A DNA stretch of 11,377 nucleotides from positions 1 to 11,377 of the forward strand of contig CALGAN010000087.1 of the NCBI GenBank assembly GCA_937951875.1, written 5' to 3'. The DNA is from an uncultured Alkalilimnicola sp. GTDB lineage: Bacteria > Pseudomonadota > Gammaproteobacteria > Nitrococcales > AK92. Position 1 is the first letter of the stretch; every line of letters starts with the position of its first letter. This document shows, piece by piece, positions 6,016-11,377 of the stretch. The position numbers were made by a program, and so were the translations under genes. Under the pieces are notes generated by a model that saw only the letters and a list, made by a program, of their open reading frames with translations, did no database searches and was not told the origin of the DNA.

Positions 6016-6039
6016 ATGATGAGCAAGGAGCCGCAATGA
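6016..6039 (+). CDS. Possible leader mini-ORF of 6-7 codons
   Basis: Between folB and the methyltransferase, ATGATG (6016-6021) behind a GAGGGGGG stretch opens a tiny frame encoding MMSKEPQ. Its TGA (6037-6039) overlaps the ATG of the next gene (6036-6038). The AAGGAG ribosome binding site of the next gene lies inside it. It may couple translation, but a chance occurrence is at least as likely. Confidence 0.15.
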   Translation: MMSKEPQ

Positions 6040-7241
6040 GAGCGCGTGAGCGCGAGCTGATCCGGCAGCTGCGCAGCGATTGGCCCGAGCCCGATCCGGC
6101 CGCCATCGAAACGAGCCTGGCGCTGATCGAGCGTATCGCTGCGGCAATCACCGCCGAGGGCGGCAGCATCGGTTTCGATCGTTACATGAGCATGGCGCTG
6201 TACGAGCCGGGGCTGGGCTACTACAGCGCCGGCATGGCGCGGTTCGGCGCCGGCGGCGACTTCATCACCGCGCCGCTGGTGTCGTCGCTGTTCTCGCGTA
6301 CCCTGGCGCGCCAGAGCGCCGAGTGCCTGCGCGCGTTGGGCGGCGGCGACATCCTCGAGCTCGGCGCCGGCACCGGCAGCATGGCGGCCGATGTGCTGAC
6401 CGAGCTGGGCAACCTCGGCCAGCCGCCGGAGCGCTACCTCATCCTCGAAGTCAGCGCGGCGCTGCGCCAGCAGCAGCGCGAGACCCTCGCCGAGCGGGCG
6501 CCGCAGTGGCTGGAGCGGGTGCAGTGGCTGGACCGGCTGCCGGAGCGGCCCATCCGCGGCGTGTTGCTGGCCAACGAGGTGATCGACGCCCTGCCGGTGC
6601 AGCGTTTCCGCATCGCGTCCGAGGGCGTGCGCGAGCTGCGGGTGTGCTGGGAGGGCGAGCGCTTCGGCTGGTGCGAGCGTGAGACGGGGGCGGTGACGGC
6701 CGCGGTCGACGCGCTGCGCCGCGCGCTGCCGGCGCCGCTGCCGACCGATTACGTCTCCGAGCTGTGTCCGAGCCTCGCGCCGTGGCTGGCCAGCCTGGCC
6801 GACGCGCTGGCGGCGGGCGTCATGTTCTTTCTCGACTACGGCTACCCGCGCCACGAGTATTACCATCCGCAGCGCAGCATGGGTACGCTGATCTGCCACT
6901 ACCGGCACCGTGCCCATCCCGATCCGCTGATCTTGCCCGGCTTGCAGGACATCACGGCGTTCGTGGATTTCACCGCCGTGGCCGAGGCCGGCGCCGCCGC
7001 TGGCCTGCAGCTGCTGGGCTTCGCGCCGCAGGCGCAGTTCCTGATGGGGGCGGGGTTGCTGGAGCTGATGCAGGAGGCGGCGAGCGCCGATCCGAAGGAG
7101 AGCATGCGACTGGCGCAGCAGGTGAAGGCCCTCACGATGCCGGGCCAAATGGGCGAGCGTTTCAAAGTGCTGGCGTTGGGGCGCGACTACGAGGCCGCGC
7201 TGCGCGGCTTCGCGTACGCCGATCATCGAGGGCGCTTGTAG
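6036..7241 (+). CDS. MidA/NDUFAF7-like class I SAM-dependent methyltransferase (COG1565, DUF185)
   Basis: This 401-residue protein belongs to the family whose mitochondrial member NDUFAF7 dimethylates an arginine of the complex I subunit NDUFS2. The bacterial substrate is not settled. The N-terminal part has GSIGFDRYMSMALYEPGLGY and then GDFITAPLVS. SAM-binding motif I is ILELGAGTGS at residues 106-115, with LILEVS after it. ANEVIDALPVQRF (N180, E181) and the diagnostic DYGYPRHEYYHPQRSMGTL (from D267) follow, with a C-terminal MGERFKVLALGR. ATG 6036 has AAGGAG 5 bases upstream; the frame is open further back only as a shadow over folB. Its stop TAG shares a G with the GTG of the downstream cyclase gene, so the two are probably translationally coupled. 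Annotation as SAM methyltransferase is firm; a role in NuoD methylation is inference. Confidence 0.92.
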   Translation: MRARERELIRQLRSDWPEPDPAAIETSLALIERIAAAITAEGGSIGFDRYMSMALYEPGLGYYSAGMARFGAGGDFITAPLVSSLFSRTLARQSAECLRALGGGDILELGAGTGSMAADVLTELGNLGQPPERYLILEVSAALRQQQRETLAERAPQWLERVQWLDRLPERPIRGVLLANEVIDALPVQRFRIASEGVRELRVCWEGERFGWCERETGAVTAAVDALRRALPAPLPTDYVSELCPSLAPWLASLADALAAGVMFFLDYGYPRHEYYHPQRSMGTLICHYRHRAHPDPLILPGLQDITAFVDFTAVAEAGAAAGLQLLGFAPQAQFLMGAGLLELMQEAASADPKESMRLAQQVKALTMPGQMGERFKVLALGRDYEAALRGFAYADHRGRL

Positions 7242-8305
7242 TGTCGATACGCGAGCGGCAGCGCACGATCATGGTGGTCGACGACCACCGTTTGTCGCGG
7301 ACGGTCATGGCCCGCATCCTCAATGCCGCCAACTACCGCGTCGAGATGGCGGAGAACGGCGAGGAGGCGCTGGCGGCCGTGGCCGATCATGTGCCGGACG
7401 CCTTCATCATCGACGTGGAAATGCCGGTGATGGGCGGCATCGAACTGTGCCAGCGCTTGCGTGCCGATCCGCGTTTCCGGCTCACGCCGATCCTGATGAT
7501 GACCGCGCTCGAGGAGGGCGCGGTGCTGAGGCGCGCCTTCGCCGCTGGCTGCGACGATTTCCTCGACAAGCCGCTGGAGCCGGTGGTGGTGATGGCGCGG
7601 CTGTTCGGCCAACTGCAGAAGTACGAGATCTTCCGGCAGCTGGAGATGGTGCGCCGCAACCTCGCCCGCTACATCTCGCCGCGGCTGCGGCAGATGATCG
7701 AGCGCTCCTGTCGCGAGGGCGAGCCGCAGCCGCCGCCGATGGAACGGCAGGTGTGCATCCTGTTCTCCGATATCCGCGGTTTCACCGCGCTGTCGCAGAA
7801 GATCACGCCGGCGGAGCTGTTCTCCACCATCAGCCGTCAGCTCGGCGCGCAGGTGGACGTGGTCTACCGCCATCGCGGCTACGTCGACAAGTTCGGCGGC
7901 GACGGCATCATGGCGGTGTTCGACGGCGACAGCATGGCCTGGGACGCCTGCCGCTGCGCGCTGGAGATCATGCGGGTGTCGGAGAGCATGCAGTCGCCGG
8001 GCGGGCTGCCGATGCCAGTGGGCATCGGCATCCACCAGGGGCTGGTGGTGGAAGGCAACATCGGCTCCGGTGAGCACCTGGATTTCTCGGTGATCGGCAA
8101 CACCGTCAACCTGGCCGCGCGCCTGTGCGGTTACGCCCACTCGCGCGACATCATCGTCTCCCAGGAAGTGCGCGAGGCGGTGGGCGACGATCCGGACATG
8201 AAATTCGTCGAGCCGCGTCAGGCCCATATCCGCGGCCTGCTCGAGCCCATCCAGCTGTATCGGTTGGTATCGGCGGCCGAAGCCACCGGCACCGACGGCC
8301 GCTAG
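7241..8305 (+). CDS. Response regulator fused to class III adenylate/guanylate cyclase
   Basis: This 354-residue protein is predicted to be cytoplasmic, with no signal peptide or membrane segment. Residues ~8-125 form a REC receiver domain with acidic D14/D15, phospho-acceptor D58 (FIIDVEMPVMGG), T88 and K110 (DKPLEP). A linker of ~40 residues (QKYEIFRQLEMVRRNLARYI) may form a signalling helix. Residues ~168-343 are a class III cyclase domain. Its metal-binding aspartates are D177 (LFSDIRGFT) and D221 (KFGGDGIMAVF), base-recognition positions K217 and S283, and transition-state residues N290 and R294 (NTVNLAARL). The Lys with Ser/Thr pair resembles the class IIIb adenylate cyclases, so cAMP is the likelier product. 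GTG 7241 overlaps the previous stop (TAGTG) and has GAGGG 8 bases before it. An ATG at 7271 would delete the first beta-strand. No partner kinase is in the window. Confidence 0.93.
   Translation: MSIRERQRTIMVVDDHRLSRTVMARILNAANYRVEMAENGEEALAAVADHVPDAFIIDVEMPVMGGIELCQRLRADPRFRLTPILMMTALEEGAVLRRAFAAGCDDFLDKPLEPVVVMARLFGQLQKYEIFRQLEMVRRNLARYISPRLRQMIERSCREGEPQPPPMERQVCILFSDIRGFTALSQKITPAELFSTISRQLGAQVDVVYRHRGYVDKFGGDGIMAVFDGDSMAWDACRCALEIMRVSESMQSPGGLPMPVGIGIHQGLVVEGNIGSGEHLDFSVIGNTVNLAARLCGYAHSRDIIVSQEVREAVGDDPDMKFVEPRQAHIRGLLEPIQLYRLVSAAEATGTDGR
8273..8302. repeat. Hairpin at the 3' end of the cyclase gene
   Basis: GCGGCCG (8273-8279) and CGGCCGC (8296-8302) are perfect 7-bp inverted arms around a 16-base loop, ending at the convergent stop codons. 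No T-run follows on either strand. In such G+C-rich coding DNA it could be chance, but its place at the junction makes a 3'-end role possible. Confidence 0.3.
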
Positions 8306-9525
8306 CTGTTCTCCCGCAGTCCGCGAATCGCCTCGGCCCGCGCCTGGTGCAGGGCCTGGGCGATCGCCGGGCCTTGCAGTCCCTGCGCCACGAAGGCGCG
8401 CGGGTCGACCTGCCGGGCCACGGCGAAGGCGGCGCGCAGGTAATCGGCCTGCGGATAGTCGCGCTGCTCAAGGCCGGCGCGGCCGCGGGCATCGGCCTCG
8501 CAGGCCAGCACGAACTGCTCCACCCGCTCCGGGCGGCGGAAAGCGTCGAGCTGCTCGAACAGCTTGAGCACGGTGCCCGGCGTGAGCTCCAGGGCGCGGT
8601 GGCAGTGCAGGTGCAGCTTCGCCACTAGGCGGCCGAGATCGCGGCAATGGTTGGGGACCTTGAGCCGCTGGCAGACCTGCTCCACCAGCTCCACGCCGCG
8701 CTGCTCGTGGCCGCGGTGGCTGGGCAGCTGCTCGGCCGGCGTCAGTCCCTTGCCCAGATCGTGCACCAGCACGGCGAAGCGCACCGCCAGGTCGTCGCTC
8801 AGGCGCGCCGCCTGCTGCAGCGCTAGCATGATGTGCTCGCCGGTGTCGATTTCCGGGTGATAGCACGGGGGTTGCGGTATGCCCCAGAGCCGGTCCAGCT
8901 CCGGTATGAGCTTGGCCAGCGCGCCGCAGCCGCGCAGCACCTCGAAGAAGGCTTGCGGCGCCGGCTCCATCAGCGCTTTCGCCAGCTCCTGCCAGACCCG
9001 CTCGGGTACCAGCGCGTCGACTTCGCCGCAGTCGACCATGCGCCGGCACAGCGCCATGGTCTCGGGCGCCACGGTGAAGCCCAGCGGCCGGTAGCGGGCG
9101 GCGAAGCGCGCCAGGCGCAGGATGCGCACCGGATCCTCGGCGAAGGCCTCGGAGACGTGGCGCAGCACGCGCGCCTCCAGGTCGCGGGCGCCGCCGAACG
9201 GGTCGATCAGCTGCCCATCCGGGGTTTCGGCCATGGCGTTGATGGTCAGGTCGCGGCGGCGCAGATCCTCCTCCAGCGTGACATCGGGGCTGGTGTGGAA
9301 CACGAAGCCCTGGTAGCCCGGCGCGGTCTTGCGCTCGGTGCGCGCCAGCGCGTGCTCCTCCTTGGTTTCGGGGTGGAGGAAGACGGGGAAGTCCTTGCCC
9401 ACCGGCCGAAAGCCCAGCGCCAGCAGTTGCTCGGGCGTGGCGCCGACCACCACCCAGTCGCGTTCCTTGACCGGTCTGCCCAGCCGCTTGTCGCGTACCG
9501 CTCCGCCAACCAAATAGATTTGCAT
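8302..9525 (-). CDS. cca: CCA-adding tRNA nucleotidyltransferase with HD domain
   Basis: Cca builds or repairs the 3'-CCA end of tRNAs. The gammaproteobacterial form also carries an HD phosphohydrolase domain. The product is 407 residues and resembles E. coli Cca closely along its length. It starts MQIYLVGGAVRD, followed by KERDWVVVG at the catalytic carboxylates, DFPVFLHPETKEEHALARTE, RRDLTINAMA, and EDPVRILRLARFAARY. The HD domain begins at HPEIDTGEHIMLAL and contains VHDLGKGLTP. The first carboxylate position is E21 rather than the Asp I recall in E. coli; D23 is kept. The frame is open to 9573, but ATG 9525 gives the family start and overlaps the upstream stop as TAATG, with only a weak Shine-Dalgarno, suggesting coupled translation. 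Its stop shares CTAG with the convergent cyclase stop. Confidence 0.96.
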   Translation of the reverse strand: MQIYLVGGAVRDKRLGRPVKERDWVVVGATPEQLLALGFRPVGKDFPVFLHPETKEEHALARTERKTAPGYQGFVFHTSPDVTLEEDLRRRDLTINAMAETPDGQLIDPFGGARDLEARVLRHVSEAFAEDPVRILRLARFAARYRPLGFTVAPETMALCRRMVDCGEVDALVPERVWQELAKALMEPAPQAFFEVLRGCGALAKLIPELDRLWGIPQPPCYHPEIDTGEHIMLALQQAARLSDDLAVRFAVLVHDLGKGLTPAEQLPSHRGHEQRGVELVEQVCQRLKVPNHCRDLGRLVAKLHLHCHRALELTPGTVLKLFEQLDAFRRPERVEQFVLACEADARGRAGLEQRDYPQADYLRAAFAVARQVDPRAFVAQGLQGPAIAQALHQARAEAIRGLRENS

Positions 9526-10484
9526 TACTGCCGTCTGGCCCACTGTCGATAGACGTTGTAGCGCGCCCGCCAAGTGAAGCTCGCCAGGTAGTGCGGTACC
9601 ACCGCGTTGATGTCGATCTTTTGTTCGATGCCCAGTTCCGCCAGCCCGTCCTGGGCGCAGACATTATCCACCGTCGCCGACAGGTAGTTGTCCATGGTGT
9701 AGGGCCTGCCGGGCAGCAGCCCCAAGAGGCGCGCCTGCAGGCGGCTGGCCCAGTCCGGCAGGCCGACGATGGTGCGAGTGCGGTGGGTGAGCTCGGCGGT
9801 GTAGGCCACCAGCTCCCGCAACGTGAACGTCCGGGGGCCGCACAGCTCGTAGCTTCGGCCGAAGGTGCGCGGATTGTCCAGGCTGACGACGAAGGCGCGG
9901 GCGACGTCGTCCACGAACACGGGGCGGAAGCGGGTGTTGGGCGTGGGCAGCGGGAAGAACAGCGGCGACAGCGCCAGCAGCCGGGCGAAGCGGTTGAACA
10001 GGCTGTCGCCGGGCCCGAAGATCACCGACGGTCGGAAGCTGGTGACGGCCAGGTCGGGGCCGTTGGCCGCCAGCACCAGCTGCTCGCCGGCGGCCTTGGT
10101 CCGCTGGTAGCGGCTGGGTGCGTCGGGGGCGGCGCCCAGCGCGCACATGTGCAGCAGTCGGCGCACGCCCGCCTCGCGACTGGCGGCGAGTAGCATGCGC
10201 GGCAGCTCGACGTGCACCCGCTCGAAGTCGCCGCGGCGCTTTTCATTGAGGATGCCTACCAGATTGATCACCGTGTCGATGCCGGACAGCTGGGCGCGCA
10301 GCAGCTTCGGATCGAACACGTTGGTCTCGATCAGCTCCAGGTTGGGGATGACCAGTAAGTCGCGGTTGAGGGCGGCGTTGCGCGTCAGCACCCGCAGCTT
10401 CGCCGGCCGCTTGGCCAGTTGCGCGCAAATGCGGCGGCCGACGAAGCCGGTGCCGCCGAGCAGGCAGATGTTGGCGACGGGCAT
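9525..10484 (-). CDS. NDUFA9-like atypical short-chain dehydrogenase (NAD(P)-binding)
   Basis: This 319-residue protein belongs to the extended/atypical SDR group annotated as 'complex I NDUFA9 subunit family'. The Rossmann nucleotide-binding loop is at residues 10-16 (GGTGFVG) after ICLL. VINLVGIL, a YQRTK signature (the YxxxK pair of SDRs), SFRPSVIFGPGDSLFNRFA and FRPVFVDDVARAF follow, which are typical of the family. No membrane segment is evident. Mitochondrial NDUFA9 is a structural NADPH-binding subunit of complex I; the bacterial function is not established. ATG 10484 is preceded by AAGG 5 bases upstream and GAGGGAG further up. It overlaps the cca start by one base, so the two form an operon. 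The enzymatic substrate, if any, cannot be told from sequence. Confidence 0.9.
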   Translation of the reverse strand: MPVANICLLGGTGFVGRRICAQLAKRPAKLRVLTRNAALNRDLLVIPNLELIETNVFDPKLLRAQLSGIDTVINLVGILNEKRRGDFERVHVELPRMLLAASREAGVRRLLHMCALGAAPDAPSRYQRTKAAGEQLVLAANGPDLAVTSFRPSVIFGPGDSLFNRFARLLALSPLFFPLPTPNTRFRPVFVDDVARAFVVSLDNPRTFGRSYELCGPRTFTLRELVAYTAELTHRTRTIVGLPDWASRLQARLLGLLPGRPYTMDNYLSATVDNVCAQDGLAELGIEQKIDINAVVPHYLASFTWRARYNVYRQWARRQ

Positions 10485-10594
10485 GGCTACCTTGCTCCCT
10501 CTTGTCGTGGCTTGGCGGCGCGAGGACGCCAGGGCCGCATCGGTGATGTGCGGCGGGTCAGCGGCCTAGTCAAGCAGGTGCGGCGCGCGCGCGC

Positions 10595-10624
10595 AAAAGA
10601 AAAGGCCGCGTCGGACGCGGCCTT
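10595..10624 (-). terminator. Intrinsic terminator of accC
   Basis: On the minus strand AAGGCCGCGT (10615-10624 region), loop CCG and ACGCGGCCTT (10602-10611) form a perfect 10-bp stem, followed by a T-rich tract ending TTCTTTT (10595-10601). It starts 24 bases after the accC stop. The orientation of the T-tract shows it ends minus-strand transcription from accC, so accC is the last gene of its operon and the NDUFA9-like gene needs its own promoter. Confidence 0.9.
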
Positions 10625-10648
10625 GCAAGGGGAAGGCGGCTGCGGCGC

Positions 10649-11377
10649 TCAGGTGAGGCCGAGCTTCTTCTCCAGATAGTGGATGTTGGTGCCGCCGCGC
10701 TGGAAGTTGGGATCGGCCATGATCTCCTGGTGCAGCGCGATGTTGGTCTTGATGCCGCCGATCACGATCTCCGACAGCGCGGTGGTCATGCGCGCGATGG
10801 CGGAGGCGCGGGTGTCGCCGTGGGCGATGAGCTTGCCGATCATCGAGTCGTAGTGCGGCGGCACCACGTAGCCGTTGTAGATGTGGGAGTCGACGCGGAT
10901 GCCCGGGCCGCCCGGCGGGTGGTACTGGTCGATCCGGCCGGGGCAGGGCATGAACGTCTTCGGATCCTCGGCGTTGATACGGCACTCGATGGCGTGACCG
11001 CGCCAGGTCACGTCTTCCTGCTTGTAGGACAGCGGCTGGCCGGAGGCCATGAGCAGCTGCTCGCGCACGATGTCGATGCCGGTGACCATCTCGGTGACCG
11101 GATGCTCCACCTGCACGCGGGTGTTCATCTCGATGAAGTAGAACCGCCCGTCCTGGTACAGGAACTCGAAGGTGCCGGCACCGCGGTAGTTGATCTGCCG
11201 GCAGGCCTCGGCGCAGCGCTCGCCGATCTCCATGCGCTGCTGGTGGGTGATGCCCGGCGCAGGGGCTTCCTCCACCACTTTCTGGTGGCGGCGCTGCATG
11301 GAGCAGTCGCGCTCGCCCAGGTGGATGGCGTTGCCCTGGCCGTCGGCCAGCACCTGGATCTCGATGTGGCGCGGGTT
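10649..11377 (-). CDS. accC: Biotin carboxylase subunit of acetyl-CoA carboxylase, C-terminal part (truncated by window edge)
   Basis: AccC carboxylates the biotin on AccB using ATP and bicarbonate, the first half-reaction of fatty-acid synthesis. The visible 242 residues correspond to about the last 54% of a ~449-residue family protein; the 5' end lies beyond the window. The frame is open to the edge, beginning NPRHIEIQVLADGQGN. Key motifs are ERDCSMQRRHQKVVEEAPAP, the ATP-grasp and carboxylation segment EMNTRVQVEHPVTEM, ECRINAEDP, and DSMIGKLIAHG. It ends GGTNIHYLEKKLGLT, the usual C-terminus. A strong terminator follows 24 bp downstream. In many proteobacteria accB precedes accC; that part is not visible here. 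Confidence 0.97.
   Translation of the reverse strand, partial: NPRHIEIQVLADGQGNAIHLGERDCSMQRRHQKVVEEAPAPGITHQQRMEIGERCAEACRQINYRGAGTFEFLYQDGRFYFIEMNTRVQVEHPVTEMVTGIDIVREQLLMASGQPLSYKQEDVTWRGHAIECRINAEDPKTFMPCPGRIDQYHPPGGPGIRVDSHIYNGYVVPPHYDSMIGKLIAHGDTRASAIARMTTALSEIVIGGIKTNIALHQEIMADPNFQRGGTNIHYLEKKLGLT

Noticed and set aside
5802..7226. Long minus-strand open frame (474 codons) opposite folB and the methyltransferase
   Set aside because: No family features, covers two well-supported genes on the other strand, composition of a high-GC shadow.
7223..8227. Minus-strand open frame (334 codons) opposite the cyclase gene
   Set aside because: His/Asp/Arg-rich shadow without domains; the plus-strand frame has all REC and cyclase motifs.
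9526..9573. Extended N-terminus for cca
   Set aside because: Adds 16 residues that overlap the upstream gene and have no family match; MQIYLVGG is the known start.
8468..9664. Minus-strand frame of 398 codons overlapping cca in another frame
   Set aside because: Gly/Arg/Ala-rich frame-shifted reading of cca and the NDUFA9-like gene.
10568..10573. TTGACT as a -35 for the NDUFA9-like gene (minus strand)
   Set aside because: No acceptable -10 lies at 16-18 bp; the hexamers there match consensus at only about two positions. The promoter of this gene remains unplaced.

Overview
The window is roughly two-thirds G+C by eye and is packed with genes whose intergenic gaps are mostly under 100 bp. The proteins resemble gammaproteobacterial versions: RpsU is 71 residues, DnaG has E. 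coli-like zinc-ligand spacing, and Cca has an HD domain. The order rpsU-yqeY-dnaG-rpoD with a divergent tsaD suggests a high-GC gammaproteobacterium, perhaps of the Chromatiales/Ectothiorhodospiraceae type. That placement is an inference from protein character and gene order. Nothing in the window looks like a mobile element, prophage, CRISPR array or RNA gene. It reads as core chromosome with one signalling gene of interest.

Layout. (1) Positions 1-3932, minus strand: the macromolecular synthesis operon, rpsU (S21), yqeY, dnaG (primase) and rpoD (sigma-70, cut by the window start). A sigma-70-type promoter precedes rpsU and a second promoter with a consensus -10 lies between dnaG and rpoD. 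(2) Positions 3947-4960, plus: tsaD (tRNA t6A synthesis), divergent from rpsU. (3) Positions 4969-5565, minus: plsY (glycerol-3-phosphate acyltransferase), convergent with tsaD. A perfect 8-bp hairpin carries the tsaD stop codon in its loop. (4) Positions 5647-8305, plus: folB (dihydroneopterin aldolase), a MidA/NDUFAF7-like methyltransferase, and a response regulator fused to a class III nucleotide cyclase. The last two overlap by one base. (5) Positions 8302-10484, minus: an NDUFA9-like atypical SDR followed by cca, joined by a TAATG overlap. The cca and cyclase genes converge and share the palindrome CTAG as stop codons on both strands. (6) Positions 10595-11377, minus: the 3' end of accC (biotin carboxylase) and its intrinsic terminator.

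How they work together. The left operon couples translation (S21), replication priming and the housekeeping sigma factor. tsaD and cca serve tRNA maturation, folB folate synthesis, and plsY and accC phospholipid and fatty-acid synthesis. The most unusual gene is the REC-cyclase fusion at 7241-8305. All its phospho-acceptor and cyclase catalytic residues appear intact, and no partner histidine kinase lies in the window. The best regulatory signals are an 8-bp inverted repeat bracketing the -10 box of rpsU and a plsY promoter placed so that its mRNA would be almost leaderless. I did not find strong evidence for an entirely new system.
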